The notes beneath the pieces are model-generated. The model was not told where the DNA came from. It did no database searches and was given only the letters and a program-made list of their open reading frames with translations. From positions 1-64,000 of the forward strand of contig KV419448.1 in assembly GCA_001630475.1 (NCBI GenBank): a stretch of DNA of 64,000 nt, written 5' to 3'. Shown piece after piece: positions 10,677 through 22,099 of the stretch. The first letter of the stretch is position 1, and every line of letters starts with the position of its first letter. Made by a program: the position numbers and the translations under genes. The DNA is from Sistotremastrum niveocremeum HHB9708. Its lineage: Eukaryota; Basidiomycota; Agaricomycetes; Sistotremastrales; Sistotremastraceae.

Positions 10677-12783
10677 ATGAAATCCGATCACCTTCTCGGG
10701 CTCATACCTTCCTTGGACAACGCTCCTCTCAGCGAATGGATTCGACTTCTGGGCGGCTTCTCGATACTGCTATTCGTAGCAAAGTCTATACATAGCCTAC
10801 TCTTCTCCCCTCTCGGGCATGTTCCAGGCCCTTGGTACACTTCCTTCACATCTCTGGAGCTTGCGATCCACTGCTTACGGTTCCAAAAATGCGAATACAT
10901 CCAAGGACTGTTCAATAAATATGGACCGGTGGTGAGAATTGGCCCAAATAAGGTATGCACTAGACTTTGAGTGTCGCCGCGCCTCAGATTCACCGTGTCG
11001 CACAGGTAGCCTTTTTGGATAGCGATTCTGTCAAGATTGTGTACGGGACTGGGCGTTTCAACAAGAGTTCGTGGTACAAGGGCGTCCAGATGTGAGTGAA
11101 TCTGTCCGTGTCCGTGTCTGTTTATTAGTAACTAAAACAAATACGCTCACCAGTTGCGACCAAGACCATGCGTCAGTGGCCTTCATCTGCTCATCTTTAC
11201 CTCGCTTAATCTTCGAGTTCAGCATGACCACACTAGATCATGCAGGACACGCCATTCGTCGCAAAACGTTCACCCAATTCTACGCTCCGGCTCATCTCGC
11301 CAAGTATCAACCGGAAATTCACGACGCTGTTCTCGAGCTCATGAAGGTACGTCGGATTTCGGCCGAGTCTTGAATTTGCGAGGCTGATGGGGAGTAGATA
11401 CTTGACATATTAGACGGCTCTGTGTCAATTGATTGCCTACCTTTGTTTCGCCACATGATGGTAAAGCTTTTTTCCTTCTTTTTTAACAGAATGCTGACCC
11501 AATCTGGCTCTATAGGTCGATATCAATGGTATCACAATGTTTGGCTCACATATTGGCGTCATTCACGAATGGGGTTCCGGTGGAGAACATCCCTTGAGTA
11601 CCGCTGTATCAGATTTCCCGAAACGAGGAGCTTTGGTAAAGCTGTCTCGAAACACTACTTTGGAATGATACTCACATCGGCGACAGAAAGGCTTGCTTCC
11701 CAGTTTACTTTGGTCCCTGGTCTCGTCCATCCCGAACTCTCGGTGGCAACAGTTCTGCGTGGCCGACAGGGTCCTCGTGGATGTAAGTCGCCCATCTCTG
11801 CGGATCTCTGAAATATTGATTGAGTCGATCTTACCCTCATCAGTTCGTTGGCAAACGAGTCAAAGAGACCAGTCGATTCCTCAAAGAACATCCCGAACAA
11901 GAGAAAGACGCCGGCCGCTCAACCTTACTCTCCACTCTTCTTCTTTACCGATACTCCCATACCGACGAAGCCGTTCCTGAGCAAGACGTTCTCACGGAAA
12001 GCATTGCCCATTTGTGAGTTTATCTTGGCGACCATGCGGAACGGATCCTCAACTCGTGATTCTAGAATTGCAGGCTCGGACACTACCGCAACCACATTGG
12101 CATACATCTGCTGGGAACTCAGCAAGCGCCCGGACATTATGCGTTCTCTTCGAGAGGAGATTGACCTCGCAATGCCCGACGCTAGAAGCATCCCAGACAT
12201 CCAGGTCCTCCAGAATCTGCCTTATCTTAACGCCCTGCTTAAAGAAGGTACGATCATACTTGTAGACGAATCACAATCGATGGCTCACATAATCTCAGGT
12301 CTCCGATTATACAGCGCCGCTCCTGCTATGCTCGAACGCGTTGTCCCCATAGGAAAAGACTTTGCTGTCCACAATGTCGCCATTCCGGGTGATACCATCG
12401 TCGGATCTCAGGCCTGGTCGTCTCATCGTCGTCCCGAGATTTTCCCTCAGCCAGAGAAATTCATGCCCGAGAGATGGCTTCCCGGTGCGGAAACCGAGGA
12501 GATGCTCGCGCATTTCATGCCGTATGGATACGGAAGCAGAAATTGCGCCGGTCAAAATATGTCGCAACTCATGTTGAGAATCTTGGTGACGAGCTTGGCG
12601 AGGAATTTCGATGTCGTGTCCAAGGTCTCGGAGACTAACGATAAGACTATGAGCATGAGAGATAGCTTCGTAAGTCCTTTGCTTCTTTGAGCCGGCATAG
12701 CTTATAGCTTACTTTACTTGAAGGTTATGTTCCCAGCCGCTCTCGAATGCAAACTGTCTTTCGTGCCACGCAGTAACTTGTGA
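10677..12783 (+). CDS. Cytochrome P450 monooxygenase
   Basis: Predicted ER-anchored monooxygenase of 515 residues. An N-terminal hydrophobic helix (IRLLGGFSILLFVAKSIHSL) is followed by the Pro-rich hinge GHVPGPWY and KYGPVVRIGPNKV. Other landmarks are the I-helix AGSDTT, the K-helix E372-G-L-R375, PERW at 429-432 and the heme loop PYGYGSRNCAG with the iron ligand Cys455. Ten exons: 10677-10952, 11006-11091, 11223-11346, 11398-11460, 11516-11635, 11687-11782, 11844-12013, 12066-12247, 12299-12669, 12724-12783. The start of exon 3 is the least certain. The substrate cannot be inferred. Three SDRs follow on the opposite strand, compatible with but not proof of a shared oxidative pathway. Confidence 0.92.
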
Positions 12784-13672
12784 TCAAATTGCTATCTGTC
12801 AAGTTCTACAATCGTTTGAATCGCTTATAAGAGAAAGAAACAAAGGAACTAACTTATTGTGTACTCTATCTCTTCTTGTCTTCGTCCGGTCAGCGGTGCC
12901 ATATCGAGTTTATCAACAGCTTTTCCTCCCGTTCAACGCGTGTTGTAGTTTGTTTCTTCGATGTGTATTCTAGTTAAATTTCAATCGTGAATTCTTTCAA
13001 TACAACCATTCGACAGCCTGATAGAGCCGGTAAGTCAGCGATGTGTCCAGTGGTGGTTGCTACAGAGTGAAGCTGTCGGCCGTTAGATCCGACGATCCCA
13101 TCCTTTCCGCTCGTCGCGCCTTGCCATCACTGCTCGCTTCAGTTCATGCGCACCTGTAATTCGATTAGTCTCTTTCCACCCCCTCGATTTACTTGCAATG
13201 TAATCAGATTGGGTCCAATTGAGTCGGACAGCTTATACAGTCAGTGCCTGACTGCGTCACTAACTTGGTCACTAATTTTCTTCCGACCAAAGCCTGAATA
13301 TTTTGAGTCATAGATGCCGGTTCTCTCTGCAGCTGACTTATCCCACTTAGTACCCACTGCCATCTCCTTGGCTATATAATAGCCGTCTTTGGTTCGCTCA
13401 TCGCTCAAAGGAATTCTGGATCCAGTCAGCCAGATAACACGTGTATAATTTTAACGCCAGAGAGTCGTCTGATATTCTTTATCTCCCAAGTATTGCTGGT
13501 ATGCTCCATCTTGAAGAACGATGTTCGACTCTGAGGGCTTCAATCCCCCAGATGTTCTATCGCATACGATGGATTACAGCTACGGAAGCTTCGCAGGACG
13601 AGGCTAGAAGCAAGTCACTCATGTTCCACACACACGGCAATATCCTGTCGAGTCCATGCTCACTGAAATCAG
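12784..13672. other. Intergenic region between converging genes
   Basis: Contains the 3' ends of the P450 and of SDR A. A TATA-like GCTATATAATAGCC lies near 13370 on plus, but no gene follows it before SDR A; it may be a remnant promoter. I see nothing else. Confidence 0.4.
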
Positions 13673-15042
13673 TCACAAATTCAACTCCTTCAAGATCTTC
13701 TCTGCAGTATTCCACAAGTCGACCGCCTTCTGCGGATCGTTGGCCTCTTTGCTTTTCTTCCCGATTTTACCAAACGGTACCAAGTAGACTCCCTTGTATC
13801 TCTCAACATCCAGCTTGATCTCAGTCCCTCCTGCAGCGAAAGCGCTCGTGATCGCACCGTCTTCTTGTGCCATAAAAACTAGGCGTGCGATGGCTTTGCC
13901 AAAAGGCAACATGTAGCTGACCCAATTTTGGACCGCTGGCGTCGCAATGGCTCCTGGATGTAAGGATATGCAAGTTATTGGTACTCCTTCCTCGCTGAGT
14001 CGTCTTTGCAGCTCATTTATATGCAGGATATTCGCCAGCTTTGCGTAACCTGGAAACGAACGGTATTAAGGACCGGAATAAGGATGAACTCGAAGATGAA
14101 GTATGAGATAATGAACGCACCATAACGCTTCGATTTGCCGATCCTGGAGTCTGAGACCTTATTACTCAAAGCCTCTCGTGAAGTATAGACAGCGATTGAA
14201 CCTGATGCGAATCTATGGGCCTCTGAAGACACCTGTCGACAATGGTTCAGCACGGTCCTCCTGAGCAAAAGTGGTTCGCTCACATTCAATATGCGCACGT
14301 CTGAACCTGTCTCCTTTGCAGTGCTTTTGAGGAGCGGGAGGAGGATCTTCGTGAATAAGAAGGGGCCTAGAAAGCTACACCAAGATTGGTCAGACGACAG
14401 CACATCGAATCACACCCCACTTACTTTGCCACAATACTTTCTCCAAGCCCGTACCTTGTTGTCACATATGCCTCTTCAGAGCTAAGCACAGAGGTGAGTG
14501 TCTTACAGTAAACCCGGAACGGTAACCATTAACATACTATCCAGCGTTATTGACTAGAAAGCAGATCAGTGTTTTGATCGTGTGCGTGGTCGATAGTGCT
14601 TACTGAGCACATCCAACCGCGATTCTCGTGCAAGGAATTCCTCCGCCGATTTCTTGACAGACTCTAGGTCTGAGAGATTGAGATGGATATAGTGGAGAGT
14701 TCCGTTTCCAGGTCCCAATCCCTCCTTCTGCAGTTCTTTTATGACGGCAAGAGTCTTGCGCTCATTTCGACAAGCGAGATAAATCTGTTTCGTTGAACAT
14801 GCTTGCTTTGAGCTCGGCGACACGAAGAAACGAATGCATGTAAGACGAACCTTTGCCCCCTTTCGAGCGAGATGTAGTGCCGTATATTTTCCAACGCCGG
14901 AGCTATTGATCCATATGTCACCTCATAATAAAGGGTGAAAGGCCTGAGATGAAGAAGACCTTGCACCAGTGACAATGATGACTTTGCCGTGTAAGTCGGG
15001 TAGATCAGTCATGGGATTATAACGTCGAGAGAACGCTCCCAT
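13673..15042 (-). CDS. Short-chain dehydrogenase/reductase A
   Basis: NAD(P)-dependent oxidoreductase of the classical SDR superfamily, closest in style to retinol dehydrogenase-like proteins; substrate unknown. It starts MGAFSRRYNPMTDLPDLHGK and runs into the Rossmann strand VIIVTGA, with glycine motif ASSGVGK after the first intron and LHLARKGAKIYLACRNE. The NNAG segment and the catalytic YxxxK (RYG, intron, YAKLANIL) follow, and the C-terminus ends WNTAEKILKELNL. At least seven small introns are needed. Multi-exon structure and C-terminus match SDRs B, C, D and E. One divergence: glycine motif SSGVG instead of SAGIG. It converges on the P450 gene. Confidence 0.85.
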
Positions 15043-15493
15043 GTCGAAAATAGGTTGTTAAAGATGAGAGTGGACAGGTAGCCGATTCTCGAGGTAGACA
15101 CCAAAGTGAAACACATGCTCAGATTCGAATATATAATGGTGATACTTCTGTGAATTTACTTGAAGCATACGCGTTTCTGCGTACGCGTCCAACGGTCCCA
15201 GTCGTATTCCGCGGCAGCGTCGGCACGTGTCGGTGTAGTTCGGCAAGGTGAGTCGCCCGATCATTCGTCGATCGAGGATCTGGGCCTTTCGGGTCTGCTA
15301 TATTCGTTCAACCAACAAAGTGTTCATGCACGCTCATGCCCCATGCTCTAGGCGCATATATATAGTGACGCCGATGGAACAACAGACATCTTCCAATCAC
15401 TAGTAAATATTGATATTCAATATAAGTATAATGATGGCACAAGGGAGCTATTCGGATTCCTTTCCGAACATCCAACACAGCGGAACATCCAGT

Positions 15494-16882
15494 CTAGAGT
15501 TTCAGCTCTTCGATCATTCGCTCAGCCGTGTTCCATAAGTCGAGTGCTTTCTGTGGGTCACGAGCGTCCTTGCTCTTCGTGCCGAATTTTCCGAAAGGCA
15601 CTAAGTAGGCTGCCTTGTACATCTGGCGATTATTCTTCACTTCGGTTGAACCCGCGGCGAAGGCACTGGTGATTGCCCCGTCCTCTTGAGTCATGCATAG
15701 CCACTGAGCTAGCACCTTTGAGAAGCCGCCGAATGGAAAAACATTCTTGAACCACTTTTGTACACCTGGGGTAGCGATAGTCCCAGGATGCAAGGAAATG
15801 CAGGTTATGGGGACGTTCTCTTCGTCCAGCCGTCTTTGTAGTTCATTGATATGAAGAATATTAGCGAGTTTGGAATAGCCTAGACCAAAGACGCAAGGGT
15901 TAAATATATGAAGTATCAAAGCAATCCAAGACCTACCGTAACGCTGCATCTTCCCTACTCGAGAATTGGAAAACGGATTATTCAAGGCTTCTGAAGAATC
16001 AAAAACAGTCTCTTTGGACGGCGGGAAAGTATGCATAGACGAAGCAACCTTTAGGGGGGAAAGATCAGAAAAAGTTTTAGATCGGTGAAGCATTGGGACG
16101 AACGTTCACAATTCGTACATCGGAGTCTGGCTCTTGTGCAGAACTCTTGAGAAGGGGTAGAAGCGCATTCGTATATACAAAGGGGCTCAGAAAGCTTCAA
16201 ATCAATGTTGATAACGTCTCTGACAAATGAACTAGGCACATTGCTCACTTTGCAACTATAGTTTCGCCGAGGCCATCCTTGGTCTTCGCATATTCTTCCT
16301 CGACACTGCCCAGACGGAAGAACTGAGCATGATTCATTATTTGTGAGTTCACACATACAACCCAGCATTGTTAACTGGAAAATTTGAAGGAGGTTAGTAA
16401 TATTAATATTATAGGATCTGACTAACGAAGTGACTCACTTAGAACATCCAGCCGCGACTCTCGCTGTATGAATTCTTGGCCGGATTTCTTCGCAGATCGT
16501 GGGTCGGAAAGGTTGAGATTAACATAATGAAGAGATCCGTTGCCAGGACCGAGTCCCTCGATCTCTAACTCTTTGATTACACCAATGGTCTTGCTCTCGT
16601 TTCGAGCAGCCAGATAAACCTGCAATGTTTATAACGGGTGAGAACTCCCACATCCAGATTATTGAGATGGCGAACCTTAGCTCCCTTGCGAGCTAAATGT
16701 AGCACTGTATACTTCCCGATCCCGGCGCTGTGCAGTCATGTTTCAGCCGGTGGTTTCGATACGCTCGGTGAGTTGAGAGTCGGAGCTGCTGCTCACCTTG
16801 CTCCAGTGACAATGATGACTTTCCCATGAAGATCAGGGAGATCAGCTAACGGGGCGTATCGGCGAGAGAAAAGAGAGCCCAT
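15494..16882 (-). CDS. Short-chain dehydrogenase/reductase B
   Basis: Tandem paralogue of SDR A. Start MGSLFSR at 16882, glycine motif ASAGIGKYT across the first intron, LAARNESKTIGVIKE, then a catalytic YxxxK split by an intron (MQRYG, then YSKLANIL) and a conserved tail KAAYLVPFGKFGTKSKD. The last exon ends at the stop 15494. About 450 bp separate it from the start of SDR A, enough for its own promoter and terminator, so the three genes are probably transcribed separately. The fold is cytosolic, with no signal peptide or membrane helix. The substrate is unknown. Confidence 0.87.
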
Positions 16883-17090
16883 GGTACCAATGGTGTTGTA
16901 GATGTTCCTAGTAAGGATTTACAGTTTCCTGACCGAGAGGAAGAATATGGGACCAGGATTCAGTGGATGCTCAGGGATGGCCTGACGCGTCGAGTGCGCG
17001 AAAGCCTGAGCGATAGCTCTTTATGCATATCTTCACGAATATCTTGGAAACGTATGGCCCCCTGGTGCGCGCCGAACGGCAGCTTGAAGA

Positions 17091-17529
17091 AGGACCCCCG
17101 TTAATCCCTATAGAGGACGGTGGCGGACCTTAGGGTGACATGTCCGAATTAAATTCTTACATTCATGTCCGAAGTTGCCCCCGACATCTGGATTTTGGCC
17201 TGAAATGTCCGAAAGCTGCCCCCGACCTCGCAAAAAAGCTCGCCAACGATTCTCACGGGAGGTTACCCGACGCTAGCCGAGCATTATATAATCTAATATT
17301 TAAATCATTTATATATTCGTTATATATGAGACCCACAACTGATATGCCTGGGTGTCCGAAAAGTGCCACTGACCTCCGTCCCGACGCACCTCCCCATGTC
17401 CGAGGATGCCTCCGACCTCATGTGGTTGGTGAGCCATTTTGTCCGAAACTGCCCCCGACATTTTCGTCCCAAAGGCTTCCGGGTTGTCCGAAACTGCCAC
17501 CGTCCTCTATAGGGATTAACGGGGGTCCT
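17091..17529. mobile_element. Non-autonomous TIR element with 8-bp target duplication
   Basis: The ends are about 33-bp near-perfect inverted repeats beginning AGGACCCCCGTTAATCCC and ending in its complement. The element is bracketed by the direct repeat CTTGAAGA at 17083-17090 and 17530-17537, an intact 8-bp target-site duplication. The interior carries seven copies of TGTCCGA, all in plus orientation (17141, 17166, 17206, 17353, 17397, 17440, 17485), most extended to TGTCCGAAAnTGCCCCCGAC. No transposase is encoded. An 8-bp duplication fits hAT-like or Mutator-like elements; family unassigned. Confidence 0.9.
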
Positions 17530-17856
17530 CTTGAAGAGGCGAAATTCGGCCAGGGGTAAACCAAATATGGTAAGTCGGAGAACCCGATGGGCCGGCCCGA
17601 GCTGCACGCCATTGTTTGCCGTCGCTATTTCTCGTGCAAAAATCTTCAGGAGCTCGACTGGTGACTCATATACCTAACTTAAGTAGTATCACATAGGGGA
17701 GGAAAGATACAAAACGTAGAGTGTACTGATACATCAACGACAGGCATCTATATCCCAGTCCAACGCACAAATTATGGAGTCGATTTGAGTTTACATATGA
17801 AGTCGAGAGGCGATTCCTACATCGTCCGAGTGTCCGTCGCAGGCCTAAAAAGTATC

Positions 17857-19224
17857 TCACAGACCAAGATCTTCCAAGATTCCTTCGCTCGTGATCCACA
17901 AATCAAGAGCTTTCTGCGGATCGTTCGCAGCTTTGCTCTTCTTCCCAAACTTTGCATACGGTATCAGATATGCAGCCTTATACTGATCTGCATGAGTTCT
18001 AACTTGGGAGGCCGCCGCAGCGAACGCTGAAGTGATAGCTCCGTCTTCTTGACTTTTTAACAACCACCGTCCCAGCACCTTTCCGAAGTTACCGAATGGT
18101 AACATTTTCTTGAGAAGCTCTTGACCTCCCGGCGTCGAGACCGTGCCCGGGTGTAAGGATAGACAGATTATAGGAGTGTGTTCTTGGTCGAATCGGCGTT
18201 GCAATTCGTTCACGTGCAGGATGTTAGCCAGCTTGGCGTAACCTGAAGCAGAAAAAGAGATTTCATCAGTACATGACGTTAGGCATGGAAATGTTACCGA
18301 CCATATCGTCGCAGATTTCCCATTCGATTGTCTGAGAATCGAATATTTAGAGCCTCGCGGGAGTTATATACCGCATCCTTGCGGGGAACTACTGAATGTG
18401 CACCTGAGGAAACCTACGAAAACAACAATGAGCTCGAGATTTTCACACAATTGTGCATCCTAGACTCACGTTCACTATCCGTACGTCGGTTCCAGGCATT
18501 TGTGCAGTCTTTTCAAGTAGTGGAATGAGAGTTTTGGTGTACAGAAATGGACTCAAATAGCTGAAAAAGAACATGATTAGGAAGGGAAATTGAGGTTCTG
18601 ATCAATGACTTACTTAGCGAGGATGCTCTCGCCAAGTCCGTCCTCCGTTTTTGCATATTGTTGCTCGAGACTGAGGGACTGATTACATCAGAATTTCCCG
18701 GAACCTGGGATGGCCAATGTACGCACAACCCTGCGTTGTTTACTACGATTGTCAGATTATCAGCGTCTTTCAGACAACGGAATCTATCAAGACGTACTCA
18801 AAACATCCAACCGAGACTCTCGCTGCAGAAATTCTTCCGCTGATCTTTTAGCTGATCTTGGGTCTGATAGATTCAGTTGTATATATTGGAGAGTCCCATT
18901 TCCAGGTCCGAGCCCTTCAAATTCTAAATCTTTGATGGCGTTGAGTGTTTTGGCTTCGTTTCTTGCTGCTAGGTAAACCTTTCAACGTTCAGGTGAGCGA
19001 GTGTGCACTGAAATCATTTCCCAATTTACTTTGGCTCCTCTACGTGCTAGATGTAGCGCGGTATATTTCCCTATCCCTGCGCTATGCGGCAGAGAAGTTC
19101 TTGAGGGCGTTTAGGTTCACAAAAACTCTTGGACAAACCTGCCTCCAGTGACTATGATAACTTTTCCGTGGAGATCAGGAAGATCATCCCTAGGATTAAA
19201 CCGGCGAGAAAAGAGCGCCCCCAT
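17857..19224 (-). CDS. Short-chain dehydrogenase/reductase C
   Basis: Third tandem SDR. Start MGALFSRRFNPRDDLPDLHG at 19224, Rossmann strand VIIVTGG, glycine motif SAGIGKYT after intron 1, LAARNEAKTLNAIKDLEFEG, catalytic YxxxK split by an intron (RRYG, then YAKLANIL), and ending WITSEGILEDLGL at 17857. It diverges more than A and B in the C-terminal third (AAAASQVRTHADQYKAAYLI). The 439-bp TIR element lies between this gene's 3' end and the start of SDR B. All predicted splice borders are GT-AG and in frame. Confidence 0.85.
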
Positions 19225-20137
19225 GTCAATATCTGTTTATCAAAAGCATCAGCAGCTCGTCCGAGTAGCCCGAACGACGAAAGCACGACGCACACTCGGT
19301 GTTGCGATGTTGCGAGGAGCACGATATGAGAAACTGGAGCCATCTCACATCCCAGGAGCTCATATATAGCCCGCATGCCCATTCGTAGCGTCCTCATCGC
19401 CTTCTGGAAATTTGTCTCGTTAGTCAGCAAGCCGCAAGCTGAATTTCGTCGCGATCGGAGTTGAATATGATGTCACTTCCAACCGGTCCCTCGATCTTTC
19501 CGCGAAATTGCTTCCGAATTTGTACGAGACCGAGTGCACACTGGCTATAGGTGAGCGCTCAGCGCCAAAGAGAAAAGGAGAAAATTGATCCGGTCATTTA
19601 CACCTTCTGATAGAAATATTCGACGGCTTCGAAATCGGTGAAGTCTAAAAGACAATTGCGCAATTTCGAAACTCCGGACTTCGTTCACACCATTTTGTTC
19701 AATTTTGATCGGTTAATTCTGGCTTTCTCACCAAGAGATAACCTGAGAAAGAAAATGAATACAGAGCAAAGAATGATAGCTGGCTGAAGCTCTGAAATCA
19801 ATTTAATGTATATGCGACTTGTCATAAAGCCTCCGTATTTTCGACAATACTATTACTGTTGAACACCGAGTGACAATGTTCCTGTGCGAAGTGCAAGAAG
19901 CACGCTCAAAGCCAAGGCGACCTTCTCCGGCTTTGAAGAGGAACAAACCGGCAACCTCCCTCGGTTTCAAAATATCATCCAAAAAGAGGGTCGTCACGAC
20001 TGACGATCTCTGACACTTCACACACGAACATTGAAACGAAACATGATCGATTGTGTAAATGTTTAGCTCTAAGACATGTAACATTCACTACAAAGAAAGA
20101 CCAAATAGTGGCCCCTAGAGACTGGTCGCCTCTAAAT
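19225..20137. other. Intergenic region, no gene seen
   Basis: About 0.9 kb between the SDR C start and the 3' end of the GH7 gene. It should hold the SDR C promoter and GH7 terminator. No motif or repeat stands out. Confidence 0.4.
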
Positions 20138-21922
20138 CTACAAGCATTGGCTGTAGTAGGGGTTGGAGTAAGTGCAGGTAGATCCAGCGCAAGCAGTGGG
20201 TCCAGTGTAGCCGTTACCGCCACTGATGAGGGAATCAGTTTAATCAAGTAGGAATTGGAATACAAGAACACATACCATTGGCCGTACTTGGTCTGGGTAG
20301 CACCAGTGGAAGTGGTAGTTTTGGAAGTAGTGGTGCTGGATTTGGTCGTCGTGGACGTCGTGGTCGTGGAGCTCTTGGTGGTGGTGCTGGTGGTAGACTT
20401 GCTGGAAGAGCTGGTGCTGGTGGAGCTGTGGGAGACAGAGCTGGAGGAGGTGACGGGTCCAGTGTTCCAGGTAGAGCCGATGGGTCCGAACCTGATGTTC
20501 GAGTAGATGACCTGGGCGTTGGGAGAGTCGGCTTCAACTGTAGCAGGGACACCAGAGGTGGTAGCGCAAGTGCCACGAGCGACACCGGGCGCGGTAGGGT
20601 CAGCGGTGGTGGGATAGTCGGAGTCGAGCCAGAGCATGTTGACGGCGTAGTCGTCCCAGATGGAGAGGACGAGGACCATTCCGCGTCCGAAAGCCTCACC
20701 CATAGCGGCAAGTCCACCCTTCTGATCGAAAGTGTTGGTGTCACCGAAAGCGGTCTTCTGCTCGTCGCAGAACTGTTCGGTGATGGAGTTGAGAGGGTCG
20801 ATGCCGGGGATGTTGACAACGGAGTTCTGGATGACGACGTTGTTTTGGATGTAGATGCGGCGGATCTCAGAGAGAGTTCCGGTGTCGGTACCGTCGTCGG
20901 TCAAGAACTGAGTGATGGCGGTGATCTTCTTGGTGGTATCGATGACGAAGCCGGAGCCGGGACCGTAGAAGGTGGTGTTGCCCATGCGGTAAGAGTTGAA
21001 ATCGCATCCAGCGGGGTCGCAGTCGGAGGTACATTCGTCTCCGCTGCACTCAGTCTGGCCGACGACCGTGCAAGGGTGGGGGGTGACGGCCTCGGAGATG
21101 GAGTTGCCTTCCCAGATATCCATCTCATTGCAGCACGAACCCCAGCCACCAGTGCCGGAGTTGGCCGAGTTGGAATCGGGAGTCCAGCCAGCGACGTTGG
21201 CCTATATATTTGATCAGTAAATGTACGCTGAGGTTGAACCGATAGAGGACTTACCAAACCATCGATGAACTTGAGATCCTTGGGGCACTGAGAGTCGCAG
21301 TAGCCGGTTCCGTACTTGGCACCAGCAGCGTTGGTGGGGTATGCGGATGCACCGCCATCGGCTGCCATCTCAGAGAAGTAGAGGGCACCGTTAAGACCAC
21401 AGGGGAGCTGGGAGACATCGACGTCAAAGCTGAATTCGGTGTTCAAGAGCTTGAAGATCTCGTAGTGGGACTCGTCGGCCAAGAGGTAGAGACGAGAGCC
21501 GACGTTCTTGTTGGCACCGCTGGTGACGAACTTGAGGGTAAGAGCGTTTCCGCTGGTGGTTACACCGTAGGTACCGGAGTAGTCAGCGCCATCCAGAGCG
21601 CAGTTCTCAGCGCAAGTCGTGGCGTCGGGGCAGAGGGTGGCATCCCAAGTGTTTCCGGTGTAGCAGTTGGTAGAACCGCTGCACGAACGAAATGTTTAGA
21701 AGGGAAAAGCACTAACCAGATGAAGGAAACTTACGAGGTGCTGTGGAGCCAGCGCCAGTTAGCATCGAGGACGACGGTTCCCTGGACGGTCGTGCAAGTT
21801 CCGCCTGCAGTACAGGTTTCCCAAGTCAAGGAAGGGTGGGTTTCGGCCGTGAGAGTGCCGACTTGTTGAGCGTAGGCAACAGCCAGGTACGTGAGACCGA
21901 TAAGAGTTGCAGCGGGGAACAT
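20138..21922 (-). CDS. cbhI: GH7 cellobiohydrolase with C-terminal CBM1
   Basis: Secreted reducing-end cellobiohydrolase of glycoside hydrolase family 7, 540 residues. Exons: 21922-21735, 21678-21255, 21201-20276, 20222-20138. A signal peptide (about residues 1-18, [18 protein letters not shown]) precedes a mature start at [16 protein letters not shown]. The catalytic motif EMDIWE gives nucleophile Glu230, Asp232 and acid/base Glu235. A Ser/Thr-rich linker of about 50 residues leads to a fungal cellulose-binding module ([20 protein letters not shown], ending SNPYYSQCL), split by an intron after its first cysteine. Length and order match Agaricomycete enzymes with a CBM. It is strongly GC-rich at third positions, which produces a long antisense open frame. 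Cellulose induction is expected from the family, not shown. Confidence 0.97.
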
Positions 21923-22091
21923 GGCGAATATACCCTATTAGTGATATCGTGAGAAGAAGTATACAAATGCGAATGTGAATCACATACGAGAGTAGATGTG
22001 ACGAAGGAAGCTTCCGCTAGGTTAAGACCACCCAAGACTCGTAAGAGAGGAGCTGTTGGATTGATGCTGAACTCGACCAGACTTGGAGGTG

Positions 22092-22099
22092 TTTATATA
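22092..22099 (-). promoter_or_regulatory. TATA box of the GH7 gene
   Basis: On minus the sequence reads TATATAAA, 170 bp upstream of the ATG at 21922. Distance and strand fit a core promoter with a leader of roughly 130 bases. No other gene starts here. Confidence 0.55.

Noticed and set aside
17141-17500. Seven spaced TGTCCGA repeats as a CRISPR-like array
   Set aside because: Units are short, degenerate and irregularly spaced inside a TIR element of a eukaryote; there are no constant repeats or cas genes.
10677-19224. P450 plus three SDRs as a secondary-metabolite cluster
   Set aside because: No core synthase, transporter or dedicated regulator is present, and the SDRs look like a general expanded family also found at 27 and 52 kb.
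20278-21213. 311-codon open frame on plus, Gly/Val/Asp-rich
   Set aside because: It is exactly antisense to GH7 exon 3 and reflects its strong GC-ending codon bias. Composition is that of complemented Ser/Thr-rich and catalytic-domain codons; there is no start context or homology.
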